Shown here: positions 17,741-27,514 of the stretch, in pieces
Layout: every line of letters begins with the position of its first letter
Position numbering within the stretch: position 1 is the first letter of the stretch
Notes under the pieces: model-generated
Database searches by the model: none
What the model was told of the DNA's origin: nothing
Seen by the model: only the letters and a program-made list of their open reading frames with translations
Translations under genes and position numbers: made by a program
Assembly: GCA_017555805.1 (NCBI GenBank)
Contig: JAFZFR010000040.1
Coordinates: 1-52,189, forward strand
DNA length: 52,189 bases
Origin: Alistipes sp.
GTDB lineage: Bacteria > Bacteroidota > Bacteroidia > Bacteroidales > Rikenellaceae
Reading direction: 5' to 3'

Positions 17741-20700
17741 ATGCTTATGGTTAGAAAAATTGTACTTTCTATCTTCGCAGTTTTGGCAGTATGCGCAGTC
17801 GCATTTGCACAGAATTTGCAGGTGACCGGTACGGTTAAGGACTCAGCTGGTAAGGCTGTTGTCGGAGCAGCTGTGTTCGTTGAGGGCACAACTCTCGGAA
17901 CCACTACTGGTGTGGATGGTAGCTTTAAGCTACAGGTGCCAGCAGATGCCAATCTTTATGTATCTTTCATGGGTTATGAGGATCAGAAGATTGCCGTTAA
18001 TGGCAAGAGCTTGATTAACATCGTATTGAAGGATGATTATCAGGCAATCGACGAGGTCGTAGTTCAGACCTTCGGTGAGGTTAAGAAGAAGGACTTGACT
18101 GGTTCTATCACAGCGGTTTCTTCTAAGGACTTGCAGAAGATGACAGTTTCTTCTGTTACAAAGGCTTTGGATGGTGCTGTTGCAGGTATTCAGTCATACT
18201 CTTCATCAGGTCAGCCAGGTGATGACTCATCAATCGTGATCCGTGGTATCGGTTCTATTAATGCGTCACAGACTGCTTTGATCGTTGTTGATGGTGTGCC
18301 TTATCCTTCTTCACTTTCTACAATCAACCCTCTTGACATCGAGTCAGTTGTTGTATCAAAGGACGCTGCCGCTAACGCATTGTACGGTTCTCGTGCTGCA
18401 AACGGTGTCGTATTCGTAACAACAAAGAAGGGTGCTCGCAATCAGAAGGCTAACATCACTTTCGAGGCAAAGTGGGGTTGGAACGAGCAGGGTATCTCTG
18501 AGCACAACACAATGCAGAACCCTGGTGATTACTACGAGTATGCTTTTGCTGCTTTGCGTAACTACGCTACTGCTGCTACAGGTGATGCTGCGTTTGGTGC
18601 AAGTTGGGCAAACGCTAACTTGATGCCTGCTCTCGGTAACTACATGGCTTACCGTTTGCCAGACAACGCTCCTGCAAATGCTACTCCAATCAACCCAGCT
18701 ACTGGTAAGATTTGGGATGGCGCTGAGTTGCTCTACGCTGAGAACTATGATGATTACCTCTTCACAAAGCAGTTCCGTCAGGAGTACACTGTAAGTGTAT
18801 CAGGTGGTTCAGAGCGTATGGACTACTATGTATCTGGTAGCTTCTTGGAGGATCCTTCTTACACAATCGGTTCAGCTTTCGGTCGTACATCAGTTCGTGG
18901 TGCTATGAACGCACAGGCTACAAAGTGGATGAAGATCGGTACTAACTTCTCTTGGACTCGCCGCAATCAGGACGCTCCTGGTTACTCAGGTGCTAACACT
19001 GGTAATGTCTTCTTGTGGACTATGTGGCAGAACCCAACCGTTCCTTACTATGCACGCGACCTTGAGGGTAAGATCCGTCTTAACGAGGATGGTTCAAAGA
19101 TGCTTGAGAACGGTCTTGGTTCAACATTGTCTCCTTATGGTGCTACAATGGATGTGTTCAACTCACTCAACGAGGCTCACCCAGAGGCATCAATGTTGCG
19201 CGATATCTTCAACACTACAAAGGATAACATTTCAGCTTCGGCTTATGTTGATATCACCTTCTTGAAGGACTTCAAGTTCACTGCTAACGCAACAATGAAC
19301 AATGTTTACACTCACGAGACTTCATTCCAGAACAACGAGGAGGGTTATGCAGCTACTCCTACTGTAAATGGTTGGATTGGTAAGGCAATGTCTTTCTATG
19401 AGACAATTAACACTCAGCAGTTGTTGAACTACTCAAAGACTGTAAACGATGTACACGCTATCAACGCTATGCTCGGTCACGAGTTCAGCTACGAGAAGTC
19501 TTCAGGTATGTCTGCAGCGAAGATGAACATCTTCTACCCAGGTATCCCAGAGCTCTCTAACGCTGTTGTTGATGACGCTAATGGTGGTTCATCTTCTACA
19601 TCTCGTTCAGCTATCGAGGGTTACTTCTTCCGTGGTAACTATACTTACGACAACCGCTACGCAGCTTCTGTATCTTATCGTTATGACGGTTCTTCACAGT
19701 TCGCTTACAACCAGTGGGGTCACTTCTGGTCAGTAGGTGGTTCTTGGAGAGCTTCAGAGGAGGAGTGGATGAAGGACGCTTCTTGGGTTGACGATTTGAA
19801 GGTTCGTGCTACTTATGGTGTATCAGGTAACCAGTATGGTGGTTCATTCCCTTACACTAACCTTTGGTCAATCGGTGTATCTGGTGGCGAGCACACTTTG
19901 AGCTTGTCTTCAGTAGGTAATCCTAACCTCTCTTGGGAGCGTAACCACCAGTTTGACTTCGGTGTTGATTTCCGCTTCTTCGACCGCGTTTACGGTTCGT
20001 TGGATTACTACAACCGTCGTACTCACGACTTGATTTGGAACCGTCCAACTCCTGCTTCTACAGGTTTGACATCTCGTTTGGAGAATGTTGGTGTATTGGG
20101 CAATGTTGGTTTCGAGTTCGATGTAACAGTTGACCTTATCAAGAACGAGAACTTCTACTGGAACTTGAACCTCACAGGTGCAGTTTCACAGAACAAGTTG
20201 ATCGAGTTCCCAGAGGAGTTGGGTAACCCTAACCTCGGTGGTGACTATGTATCAGGTTCTTACTTGCGTGGTAAGGGCAAGTCATACTACAACCTCTACC
20301 TCTTCGACTACGCTGGCATCAACCCAGAGAACGGTCAGGAGTTGTTCTGGAAGGATGTTAAGGACGCAGAGGGTAATGTTGTAGGTCGCGAGACTACAGA
20401 GGTTTACGCTGAGGCTACTCAGTATGAGTTCGGTGATGCACTTCCAGACCTCGTAGGTGGTATCCGCACTTCTTTCCAGTGGAAGAACCTTGACTTCTCT
20501 GCACAGATGGCTTACCAGCTTGGTGGTCACCAGTGGGATGGTAACTCTGCAAACCTCTATGACCCAGGTCGTGTTGGTTTCACAGTATCTGACGACTTGA
20601 TCGGCAATACTTGGACTCCAGAGAACCCTAACGCAGAGTTCGGTCAGTTGAAGTATGGTGGTACTTGGAACTCTGTAGCTTCACGCTGCAACCGTTTGTT

Positions 20701-20932
20701 CCGTTCAGCTGCTTACTTCAACCTCAAGAATGTTAATGTTGGTTATACATTGCCTCAGAAGTGGACTTCACGCGCTGCTATCCAGTCAATGCGTGTATTC
20801 TTCAACGCTGACAACTTGTGCTTCGTAACTGAGCACGATGGTTTCGACCCTCGTACAGGTTACACTGGTCAGAACGGTTTCGGTTTCCCACAGGCTCGTA
20901 CATTTACATTCGGTATCACACTTAATATGTAA
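17741..20932 (+). CDS. SusC/RagA-family TonB-dependent outer-membrane transporter
   Basis: The 1063-residue protein imports a bulky nutrient through the outer membrane with energy from TonB. It has a signal peptide (LSIFAVLAVCAVAFAQ), a carboxypeptidase-regulatory-like domain (about 27-95, VTGTVKDSAGKAVVGAAVFV), the SusC-type link DEVVVQTFGEVKKKDLTGSI, a plug domain (about 110-235, with IVIRGIGSINASQTALIVVDG), and a large barrel ending in the expected aromatic-rich strand (RTFTFGITLNM). No extra N-terminal STN signalling domain is present, so it is probably not tied to an anti-sigma factor. A second in-frame ATG at 17747 could be the true start. Codon use is strongly biased toward tct/tca, ggt and gct. 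The substrate is unknown because no glycoside hydrolase, protease or regulator lies alongside. Confidence 0.95.
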   Translation: MLMVRKIVLSIFAVLAVCAVAFAQNLQVTGTVKDSAGKAVVGAAVFVEGTTLGTTTGVDGSFKLQVPADANLYVSFMGYEDQKIAVNGKSLINIVLKDDYQAIDEVVVQTFGEVKKKDLTGSITAVSSKDLQKMTVSSVTKALDGAVAGIQSYSSSGQPGDDSSIVIRGIGSINASQTALIVVDGVPYPSSLSTINPLDIESVVVSKDAAANALYGSRAANGVVFVTTKKGARNQKANITFEAKWGWNEQGISEHNTMQNPGDYYEYAFAALRNYATAATGDAAFGASWANANLMPALGNYMAYRLPDNAPANATPINPATGKIWDGAELLYAENYDDYLFTKQFRQEYTVSVSGGSERMDYYVSGSFLEDPSYTIGSAFGRTSVRGAMNAQATKWMKIGTNFSWTRRNQDAPGYSGANTGNVFLWTMWQNPTVPYYARDLEGKIRLNEDGSKMLENGLGSTLSPYGATMDVFNSLNEAHPEASMLRDIFNTTKDNISASAYVDITFLKDFKFTANATMNNVYTHETSFQNNEEGYAATPTVNGWIGKAMSFYETINTQQLLNYSKTVNDVHAINAMLGHEFSYEKSSGMSAAKMNIFYPGIPELSNAVVDDANGGSSSTSRSAIEGYFFRGNYTYDNRYAASVSYRYDGSSQFAYNQWGHFWSVGGSWRASEEEWMKDASWVDDLKVRATYGVSGNQYGGSFPYTNLWSIGVSGGEHTLSLSSVGNPNLSWERNHQFDFGVDFRFFDRVYGSLDYYNRRTHDLIWNRPTPASTGLTSRLENVGVLGNVGFEFDVTVDLIKNENFYWNLNLTGAVSQNKLIEFPEELGNPNLGGDYVSGSYLRGKGKSYYNLYLFDYAGINPENGQELFWKDVKDAEGNVVGRETTEVYAEATQYEFGDALPDLVGGIRTSFQWKNLDFSAQMAYQLGGHQWDGNSANLYDPGRVGFTVSDDLIGNTWTPENPNAEFGQLKYGGTWNSVASRCNRLFRSAAYFNLKNVNVGYTLPQKWTSRAAIQSMRVFFNADNLCFVTEHDGFDPRTGYTGQNGFGFPQARTFTFGITLNM

Positions 20933-20937
20933 TAAAT

Positions 20938-20943
20938 AGGAGG
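20938..20943 (+). promoter_or_regulatory. Shine-Dalgarno site of susD
   Basis: AGGAGG lies 8 nt before the susD ATG at 20952. It is one of very few perfect Shine-Dalgarno sequences in this window; most starts here have only A-rich leaders. Confidence 0.75.
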
Positions 20944-20951
20944 AAACAGAT

Positions 20952-22412
20952 ATGAAGAAATATATTTTTGCAATTGTCGCTTTGGCGGCTATGGTTTTCA
21001 CCTCTTGCGATAGCATGTTGGATGTTGAGCCACAGGGTGGTTCAGTTTCAGACGAGCAGTTGCAGGTGTTGATTCAGAAGGATGCTGATAAGGTGCTCGC
21101 ACCAATGATGCTCGATATGGTAAACTACTTGCACACTGGTTACTATTCAAGCTCAACTAACGGTCAGGGCTTTATGAACTGGCACCTCGGTATGGACCTC
21201 CAGGGTAATGACATCGTTTTGTCACAGACTAATAACTGGTGGGCTGACGAGTACACATTTGAGAACTTGCGTCAGCAGACTGCAAGTTACACAGCAGAGC
21301 GTTGGTACTGCTACTACAAGATGGTTTACAAGGCAAACCAGATTCTTTACCTTATCCCAGAGGGTGCTACTGGTCAGGCATTGGTTTACAAGGCACAGGC
21401 TTTGACTTATCGTGCATTGGCATACTACTACTTGGTAAACATCTACCAGGCATCTTATATGCACGGCGGTAAGGACGCAGCAGGTGTTCCTATGTACCTC
21501 TCAACTGGTGACCCAACAACAGGCCGTACTCCAGTTGCTACAATCTACACACAGATTACAAAGGACCTTCAGGAGGCTGTTGCAGCGTTCGAGACAACAG
21601 AGTATGACTCACACGCAACATTCACTGATATCGACGGCGCAGTTGCTAACATGGTTTTGGCTCGCGTTGCTTTGACTTCAGGTCAGTATGACATCGCAGC
21701 AGCTGCTGCTGGCAAGGTAATCTCTGCAGGTTACTCATTGATGGACGAGGAGACTTACACAACTTCTGGTTTCCAGGAGGGTACTCTCTCTGAGACTCTT
21801 TGGGCTTACGACTGGGCACAGGCTACTTCTTTGGAGAACTCAGCTTTCGCTTCTTGGGTTTCTAAGACAGCTATCGACAGCGGTTCTAACAAGGGTATCT
21901 ATATGTGTATCGACCAGCAGCTCTACGATCAGATTCCTGCTACTGACTACCGCAAGGCTAACTTCGCTGCTACTGCAGAGGGTTCTTACCCAGCTTACAT
22001 CAGCTCGAAGTTCAACACTGCAACATATCGTCAGGATGAGGTCTTCATGCGTCTTTCAGAGGCTTACCTCTTGAAGGCTGAGGCTGAGGCTCGCAACCAG
22101 CAGTACTCTGCAGCACAGGCTACATTGTTCGCTTTGGTATCAGAGCGTGACTCTGCTTACACAAAGTCAACAAAGACTGGCGATGCTCTCTTGAATGAGA
22201 TTTATGTTCAGAGCCGTATCGAGTTGTGGGGTGAGGGTCACGAGTGGTTCACTAACAAGCGTTTCAACAAGGGCGTGGATCGTACAGCTTCTGCTAACCA
22301 CAGCCACAAGGTTAAGATCGCTGCAGGTAAGGAGTTCACTTATCAGATTCCTCTCTCAATCGAGATCAACTCTAATCCTAACATCAAGGATTCTGACCAG
22401 AACCCATTGTAG
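20952..22412 (+). CDS. SusD/RagB-family surface lipoprotein
   Basis: SusD proteins are lipid-anchored lids on the outer face of the SusC barrel that bind the nutrient. The 486-residue product has a lipoprotein signal with lipobox FTSC (Cys19), a helical TPR-rich middle (YKAQALTYRALAYYYLVNIY) and the typical C-terminal finish IPLSIEINSNPNIKDSDQNP. It is 19 nt downstream of susC with a strong ribosome-binding site, so the two are expressed together. Overall it is shorter than many glycan-binding SusD proteins. The motif QASYMHGGKDAAGVPMYLST is family-like but does not name the ligand. Codon bias matches susC. A strong terminator follows. Confidence 0.94.
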   Translation: MKKYIFAIVALAAMVFTSCDSMLDVEPQGGSVSDEQLQVLIQKDADKVLAPMMLDMVNYLHTGYYSSSTNGQGFMNWHLGMDLQGNDIVLSQTNNWWADEYTFENLRQQTASYTAERWYCYYKMVYKANQILYLIPEGATGQALVYKAQALTYRALAYYYLVNIYQASYMHGGKDAAGVPMYLSTGDPTTGRTPVATIYTQITKDLQEAVAAFETTEYDSHATFTDIDGAVANMVLARVALTSGQYDIAAAAAGKVISAGYSLMDEETYTTSGFQEGTLSETLWAYDWAQATSLENSAFASWVSKTAIDSGSNKGIYMCIDQQLYDQIPATDYRKANFAATAEGSYPAYISSKFNTATYRQDEVFMRLSEAYLLKAEAEARNQQYSAAQATLFALVSERDSAYTKSTKTGDALLNEIYVQSRIELWGEGHEWFTNKRFNKGVDRTASANHSHKVKIAAGKEFTYQIPLSIEINSNPNIKDSDQNPL

Positions 22413-22452
22413 TAGGATGACCTAATCGAAATTTATTTAGATTAGATATTCG

Positions 22453-22486
22453 GACCGCTATCCCTCGGGATGGCGGTCTTTTTTTT
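22453..22486 (+). terminator. Terminator after susD
   Basis: GACCGCTATCCC / GGGATGGCGGTC, a 12-bp stem with one G-T pair (22453-22478), then a run of eight T. Confidence 0.93.
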
Positions 22487-22690
22487 GTCTATTATTGTGG
22501 GGTAGGGGCGTGCGAGGAGTATGTGCGAGGCGGGCGTGTGAAAGGAGGAAGATATGGAATGAAAATTATCTTTTGATGCGGGCGGGGGGCGCGCTACGCC
22601 TCCAAAGAAAAACCTATTGCGAGGCGTGTTTTAGCGCGTCATTGCGATGACGAGGAGTTTAGTCTGATGCGTAAATCCCTAATATATAGA
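22487..22690. other. Gene-free, structured G-rich intergenic stretch
   Basis: No coding frame, tRNA or promoter is recognised. Two inverted repeats stand out. CGCGCT-ACGCCTC (22590-22602) faces GAGGCGT-gtttt-AGCGCG (22621-22638), and CGTCAT (22637-22642) faces ATGACG (22647-22652) across TGCG. This could be a small structured RNA, a degenerate repeat element or a decayed terminator region. I cannot choose between them from one copy. Confidence 0.35.
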
Positions 22691-22729
22691 AACAAAAAAA
22701 TAGGCTACACTTTGCGGTGTAGCCTATCA
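22691..22729 (-). terminator. Terminator after the yccF-like gene
   Basis: TAGGCTACAC (22701-22710) / GTGTAGCCTA (22717-22726), a perfect 10-bp stem, extendable by one A-T pair, with a T7 run on the minus strand. Confidence 0.92.
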
Positions 22730-22744
22730 ATTTTCAAATTATCC

Positions 22745-23119
22745 TTATCGTCTTACTACCTCGTGACCGAATGGCATAAGAGCCAAAACCATCAACTTGA
22801 AGTGCTGCAAGCCGAATGGGATGCCGATGATGGTGCAGCAGAAGATAACGCCCATTGTCAAGTGACCCAGCGCCACCTCGATACCACCAAAGATAATCCA
22901 GAGGATGTTGAGCACCAGCGCCATACAGCCCATAGGCTTATCGCCCTGTGTCACCTCGCCACCAAATGGCCAGAGGGCAAACATACCCAACTTCATCACC
23001 TTGATGCCGAATGGAATACCAACGATAGTGAGGCAGAGCACCAAACCACCGATGAGGTAGCCCAACGAGAGGAGCAAACCTCCGAAAACTACCCAGATAA
23101 TGTTACCGATAAAATTCAT
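22745..23119 (-). CDS. YccF-domain inner-membrane protein
   Basis: The 124-residue protein consists of two similar halves, each with a hydrophobic helix pair and a copy of the YccF motif: LTIVGIPFGIKVMKLGMFALWPFGG in the first and CTIIGIPFGLQHFKLMVLALMPFG in the second (motif stretches shown in shortened form in the family are IGIPFG and LxPFG). The physiological role of YccF proteins is poorly known. It lies 45 nt downstream of ilvA with no terminator between, so it may receive read-through from the ilv-leu operon, but it also has its own -7 box. Confidence 0.85.
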   Translation of the reverse strand: MNFIGNIIWVVFGGLLLSLGYLIGGLVLCLTIVGIPFGIKVMKLGMFALWPFGGEVTQGDKPMGCMALVLNILWIIFGGIEVALGHLTMGVIFCCTIIGIPFGLQHFKLMVLALMPFGHEVVRR

Positions 23120-23147
23120 ATTCTTTACAGTTTAGGTTAAAACTATA

Positions 23148-23177
23148 CAAATATACAAAAATTTTTATCCAATCAAA
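23148..23177 (-). promoter_or_regulatory. Candidate yccF-like gene promoter
   Basis: The minus strand has TTTG (23174-23177, inside the 3' end of ilvA), an 18-bp spacer and TATATTTG (23148-23155), 28 nt before the ATG. The spacer is one base short of the usual 19-20. Confidence 0.5.
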
Positions 23178-24427
23178 AACTCAAACAGACTTGGGTTCTC
23201 GTTCAGATACTGATAGTCGATGTTGTGCTCGACCATTCGCTGCGTCAAGCCACTGAAATCGTCGGGGTTCTGCAACTCGATACCAATCAGTACGGGACCC
23301 TTGTCGCGGTTGGTCTTTTTGTTGTACTCGAAGTAGGTGATGTCGTCGTGCGGACCCAAAACATTGGTCACAAAGTCCTGCAACGCACCCGCGCGCTGTG
23401 GGAAGCGCACCACGAAGTAGTGCTTCAGACCCTCGTAGAGCAGCGAGCGCTCCTTGATATCCTCCATTCGCACGATGTCGTTGTTGCTGCCGCTGATGAC
23501 GCACACCACATTCTTACCCTTAATCTGCTCGGCGTAGTAGTCCAATGCGCTGATACTCAACGCGCCAGCAGGCTCTACGACGATAGCGTCGAAGTTGTAG
23601 AGGTTAAGGATTGTCGAGCAGACCTTGCCCTCGGGCACTACGATGATGTCATCGAGCACCTGACGGCAGATGTCGAAGGTGATGTCACCCACGCGCTGTA
23701 CCGCCGCACCATCCACGAACTTGTCAATCTCTGGGAGGGATGTCACCTCGCCTCGCTCGATTGAGAGTTTCATACTCGCCGCGCCCGCAGGCTCAACACC
23801 GATAATCTTGGTGTGTGGCGACATCTGTTTATATACCGCACCGATACCCGACGCCAGACCTCCGCCACCGATAGGCACGAAGATGTAGTCGATAGGGGTG
23901 CTGCTCTGCTGCAAAATCTCAAGACCGACGGTCGCCTGACCCTCGATAATCTTTGGGTCGTTGAATGGCGGGATGAAGGTTTTGCCCTCCTGCTCGCACG
24001 CACGCTCCGCCGCGGCATTCGCCTGGTCGAAGGTGTCGCCCGAGAGGACAACCTCAATCTGACTGCCGCCAAACATCTTCACCTGGTTAATCTTCTGCTT
24101 TGGGGTCGTTACAGGCATAAATATCTTACCCATAATGCCCAACTTATTGCACGAGAGTGCCACGCCCTGTGCGTGGTTGCCCGCGCTGGCGCAGACGATA
24201 CCTCGCTCGCGCTGCTCGGCGGTGAGGCTACGAATCTTGTTGTATGCGCCGCGTATCTTGTACGAGCGCACCATCTGCAAGTCCTCACGCTTGAGCGAGA
24301 TGTTGGCATCGAACTTCTGCGAGAGGGTGCGATTGTGAAGCATCGGCGTAGGCTCAAGTATCTCCTTGAGTGTGTGCTCCGCCGTCATCACATCGTTCAG
24401 TGCAGGGAAATATCTCTTTTCGCTCAT
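23165..24427 (-). CDS. ilvA: Threonine ammonia-lyase (threonine deaminase), biosynthetic
   Basis: IlvA converts threonine to 2-oxobutanoate, the first step to isoleucine. The 420-residue enzyme has the PLP lysine at Lys57 (RSYKIRGA), SAGNHAQGVA, a glycine-rich phosphate-binding loop (PIGGGGLASG) and a single C-terminal ACT-like regulatory domain (about 335-420, YFVVRFPQRAGALQDF). One such domain, against two in E. coli IlvA, is usual for this shorter form and suggests feedback control by isoleucine. It is the last gene of the ilv-leu operon, 11 nt after leuB, which supports a biosynthetic rather than a catabolic role. Confidence 0.95.
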   Translation of the reverse strand: MSEKRYFPALNDVMTAEHTLKEILEPTPMLHNRTLSQKFDANISLKREDLQMVRSYKIRGAYNKIRSLTAEQRERGIVCASAGNHAQGVALSCNKLGIMGKIFMPVTTPKQKINQVKMFGGSQIEVVLSGDTFDQANAAAERACEQEGKTFIPPFNDPKIIEGQATVGLEILQQSSTPIDYIFVPIGGGGLASGIGAVYKQMSPHTKIIGVEPAGAASMKLSIERGEVTSLPEIDKFVDGAAVQRVGDITFDICRQVLDDIIVVPEGKVCSTILNLYNFDAIVVEPAGALSISALDYYAEQIKGKNVVCVISGSNNDIVRMEDIKERSLLYEGLKHYFVVRFPQRAGALQDFVTNVLGPHDDITYFEYNKKTNRDKGPVLIGIELQNPDDFSGLTQRMVEHNIDYQYLNENPSLFEFLIG

Positions 24428-24438
24428 AGCCCGTCGTG

Positions 24439-25506
24439 TTAGATGTTAGATGCAATGAAGTCGCCCACCTCGCTTGTCGAGCGTGGTGTCACGCCCTCGG
24501 GTGCGATGTCCTCGGTCACGAAGTTCTGCTCGATAGAGAGGTCCACTGCGCGACGAATGGCCGCGCCCGCCTCCATATCGGCAAAGGCGTATTCGAACAT
24601 CATCGCCGCCGAGAGAATCGTTGCGATAGGGTTGGCGATGTTCTTGCCCGCCGCCTGTGGGTATGAGCCGTGGATAGGCTCGAAGAGCGATGTGTATGTT
24701 CCAATCGAAGCCGATGGCAACAGACCGAGTGAGCCAGTGATTACGCTTGCCTCGTCGGTGAGGATGTCGCCAAACATATTCTCCGTTACGACCACATCGA
24801 AGTGGCGTGGCTGCTGGATAATCTTCATCGCAGCGTTGTCCACAAACATATACTCTACCTCCACATTTGGATAATCCTTCTCCATTGCCTTCGCTGTCTC
24901 TCTCCAGAGGCGTGATGTAGCAAGCACATTTGCCTTATCCACTACGGTGAGTTTGCCGCGACGCTTTGCCGCATACTCGAAGCCGAGTCGGCAGATGCGC
25001 TCAATCTCGGGGCGTGTATATACGCAGGTGTCGTAGGCAGTGTTGCCATCCTCCGAGCGCCCCTGTGGGCGTCCGAAGTAAAGACCGCCCGTAAGTTCGC
25101 GCACGCAGAGGAAGTCAGCGCCCTCCACCAGGTCATAGCGCAGTGGCGAGCGGTGCAGGAGCGAGGCGAATGTGTTCACGGGGCGCAGGTTGGCATACAG
25201 GCCCAACTTCTTACGCATAGCCAAAAGACCCTGCTCGGGGCGCACCTTTGCCTCGGGGTTGTTGTCGAAGCGAGGGTCGCCGATAGCGCCGAACAACACC
25301 GCGTCGGCAGCCATACACACCTCGTGCGTAGAGTCAGGGTAGGGGTTACCGCAGTCGTCGATGGCGGCAGCGCCCACCTTGGCGTGAGTGTAGTTTACCT
25401 TATAGTCGAATTTTGCAGCGACGGCATCCACCGCCTTCACAGCCTGTGCAACAATCTCTGGACCGATACCGTCGCCAGGCAGAACTGCAATATTAATCTC
25501 TTTCAT
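24439..25506 (-). CDS. leuB: 3-isopropylmalate dehydrogenase
   Basis: LeuB oxidises and decarboxylates 3-isopropylmalate with NAD+ to 2-oxoisocaproate precursor in leucine synthesis. The 355 residues show the family start ([17 protein letters not shown]), the substrate region [17 protein letters not shown] and [10 protein letters not shown], the catalytic stretch [16 protein letters not shown] with its metal-binding Asp residues, and the NAD site with [19 protein letters not shown]. Length is normal. It begins 3 nt after leuD, an arrangement typical of tightly coupled operon genes. Confidence 0.96.
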   Translation of the reverse strand: MKEINIAVLPGDGIGPEIVAQAVKAVDAVAAKFDYKVNYTHAKVGAAAIDDCGNPYPDSTHEVCMAADAVLFGAIGDPRFDNNPEAKVRPEQGLLAMRKKLGLYANLRPVNTFASLLHRSPLRYDLVEGADFLCVRELTGGLYFGRPQGRSEDGNTAYDTCVYTRPEIERICRLGFEYAAKRRGKLTVVDKANVLATSRLWRETAKAMEKDYPNVEVEYMFVDNAAMKIIQQPRHFDVVVTENMFGDILTDEASVITGSLGLLPSASIGTYTSLFEPIHGSYPQAAGKNIANPIATILSAAMMFEYAFADMEAGAAIRRAVDLSIEQNFVTEDIAPEGVTPRSTSEVGDFIASNI

Positions 25507-25509
25507 AGT

Positions 25510-26097
25510 TTATCTCTTTTGTTCAAACTGCTGAATCTCCTCGCGGATGCTCACCAGATAATCGACATCGTCGTAGCCGTTCATCAGGCACTGCTTCTTG
25601 TAGGGTGCAATCTCGAATGACTCCTTCTGCTCTGCGCCCACAATCTCGATAGTCTGCGCCTGAAGGTCAATCTTGAGTTCAGTTGCGGGGTTAGCCTCCA
25701 CCGCCGCGAAGATTGCTGCAAGCATCTGCTCGCTAACGGTCACTGGCAACAAGCCATTGTTCAGGGCGTTGTTGCGGAAAATGTCTGCGAAGAAACTCGA
25801 TACTACGGCGCGGAAGCCAGCGCCCTCAATCGCCCAGGCTGCGTGCTCACGGCTTGAACCACAACCGAAGTTCTTGCCCGCGATGAGAACCTCGCCCGTA
25901 TAGAGCGGTGAGTTCATCACAAACTCTGGCTTTGGGTTGCCCTCCTTGTCGTAACGCCAATCGCGGAAGAGGTTCTCGCCGAAGCCCTCGCGTGTGGTCG
26001 CCTTCAGGAAGCGTGCGGGGATAATCTGGTCGGTGTCGATGTTCTCGATGGGCAGAGGTACTGCCGTTGAGATGAGTGTAGTGAATTTATTTCTCAT
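25510..26097 (-). CDS. leuD: 3-isopropylmalate dehydratase, small subunit
   Basis: LeuD is the swivelling small subunit that, with LeuC, isomerises 2-isopropylmalate to 3-isopropylmalate. The 195-residue product has the family hallmarks [13 protein letters not shown] near the N-terminus and [14 protein letters not shown] (about 72-85), which takes part in substrate binding, followed by [19 protein letters not shown]. Length and sequence are normal. It follows leuC by 20 nt. Confidence 0.96.
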   Translation of the reverse strand: MRNKFTTLISTAVPLPIENIDTDQIIPARFLKATTREGFGENLFRDWRYDKEGNPKPEFVMNSPLYTGEVLIAGKNFGCGSSREHAAWAIEGAGFRAVVSSFFADIFRNNALNNGLLPVTVSEQMLAAIFAAVEANPATELKIDLQAQTIEIVGAEQKESFEIAPYKKQCLMNGYDDVDYLVSIREEIQQFEQKR

Positions 26098-26117
26098 AAT
26101 ATCTCCTCCTTGTTGGT

Positions 26118-27512
26118 TTACATCAAATCTCGTGGGTCGGTAACAACGCCCGTCACAGCCGCTGCGGCAGCCACCAACGGACCAGCCAGCATTGTGCGTG
26201 CATCGGGACCCTGACGACCCTCGAAGTTACGGTTAGAGGTTGCCACGCAGTACTTGCCTGCTGGAATCTTATCCTCGTTCATAGCCAAACAAGCCGAGCA
26301 ACCGGGCTGGCGCAACTCAAAGCCCGCCTCGTTAAGAATCTCTTTCAAGCCCTCCTCGATAGCCAAGCGCTCCACCTCCTTGCTGCCTGGGACAATCCAG
26401 GCGGTGATGTTATCGGCCTTCTTCTTACCCTTTACGAAGTGTGCGAAGGCGCGCAAATCCTCGATGCGGCCGTTTGTGCAACTGCCCACAAAGACATAAT
26501 CTACCTTCTTGCCAATCATCTTCTCGCCCTCGCTGAAGCCCATATAGCCCAGTGCCTTGGCGTAAGATACCTTCGATGCCTCGTCCAAACCCTCCGAAGT
26601 AGGGATTGTGCCGCTGATGCCGATACCCATACCTGGGTTTGTGCCGTAGGTAATCATAGGCTCGATGTCTGCGGCATCGAAAGTGACCTCCTTGTCAAAT
26701 ACGGCGTCGTCGTCAGAGCGCAACTTGCTCCAGCGCTCCACAGCCTCGTCCCAGGCCTTGCCCTGTGGTGCGAACTCGCGACCCTTCAGGTAGTCGAATG
26801 TGGTCTGGTCGGGGGCAATCATACCGCCACGCGCACCCATCTCGATACTCATATTGCAGATGGTCATACGCGCCTCCATAGAAAGCGAGCGGATAGCCGA
26901 GCCTGCAAACTCAACGAAGTGACCTGTGCCACCGCCAGTGCCGAGTTTCGAGATGATGTAGAGGATAATATCCTTTGAGCAGACGCCCTCCTTTAGTTCG
27001 CCCTCGATGTTGATTCGCATACTCTTTGGCTTCGATTGAAGGATGCACTGCGATGCGAGAGCCATCTCAACCTCGCTTGTACCGATACCGAAGGCGATGC
27101 AACCCAGCGCTCCGTGAGTAGAGGTGTGGCTGTCACCGCAGACGATAGTCATACCAGGCTGCGTGAGTCCAGTCTGTGGACCGATGACATGGATAATGCC
27201 GTTGTGCGCCTCGCCGATAGGGAAGATGGTGATGCCAGTTTCGGCGCAGTTCTTCACCAGCGTGGCCACCTGCTCGGCCGACTGGGGCTCTGCGATAGGG
27301 AGGTGCTGGTTCTGCGTCGGGATGTTGTGGTCGGGGCTTGCCGTCACCTGCTGGGGGCGGAACACCTCGATACCACGACGGCGCAAGCCCGCAAATGCTT
27401 GCGGACTTGTCACCTCGTGAATGTATTGTCGGTCGATATAGAGCACACACGAACCACCGTCGATGGTCTTGACCGTGTGCGTATCCCATATCTTATCGAA
27501 AAGCGTATTCAT
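26118..27512 (-). CDS. leuC: 3-isopropylmalate dehydratase, large subunit
   Basis: LeuC is the catalytic aconitase-family subunit with a [4Fe-4S] cluster. The 464 residues include the cluster ligands in [12 protein letters not shown] (first Cys) and [13 protein letters not shown] (the Cys-x-x-Cys pair), [11 protein letters not shown] near 135, and [10 protein letters not shown] near the C-terminus. The length is that of the bacterial heterodimeric enzyme. It begins 2 nt after the leuA stop codon. Confidence 0.97.
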   Translation of the reverse strand: MNTLFDKIWDTHTVKTIDGGSCVLYIDRQYIHEVTSPQAFAGLRRRGIEVFRPQQVTASPDHNIPTQNQHLPIAEPQSAEQVATLVKNCAETGITIFPIGEAHNGIIHVIGPQTGLTQPGMTIVCGDSHTSTHGALGCIAFGIGTSEVEMALASQCILQSKPKSMRINIEGELKEGVCSKDIILYIISKLGTGGGTGHFVEFAGSAIRSLSMEARMTICNMSIEMGARGGMIAPDQTTFDYLKGREFAPQGKAWDEAVERWSKLRSDDDAVFDKEVTFDAADIEPMITYGTNPGMGIGISGTIPTSEGLDEASKVSYAKALGYMGFSEGEKMIGKKVDYVFVGSCTNGRIEDLRAFAHFVKGKKKADNITAWIVPGSKEVERLAIEEGLKEILNEAGFELRQPGCSACLAMNEDKIPAGKYCVATSNRNFEGRQGPDARTMLAGPLVAAAAAVTGVVTDPRDLM

Positions 27513-27514
27513 CG

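Noticed and set aside
22487-22690. tRNA gene or insertion-sequence remnant after susD
   Set aside because: No cloverleaf with T-loop consensus, no transposase fragment and no target duplication.
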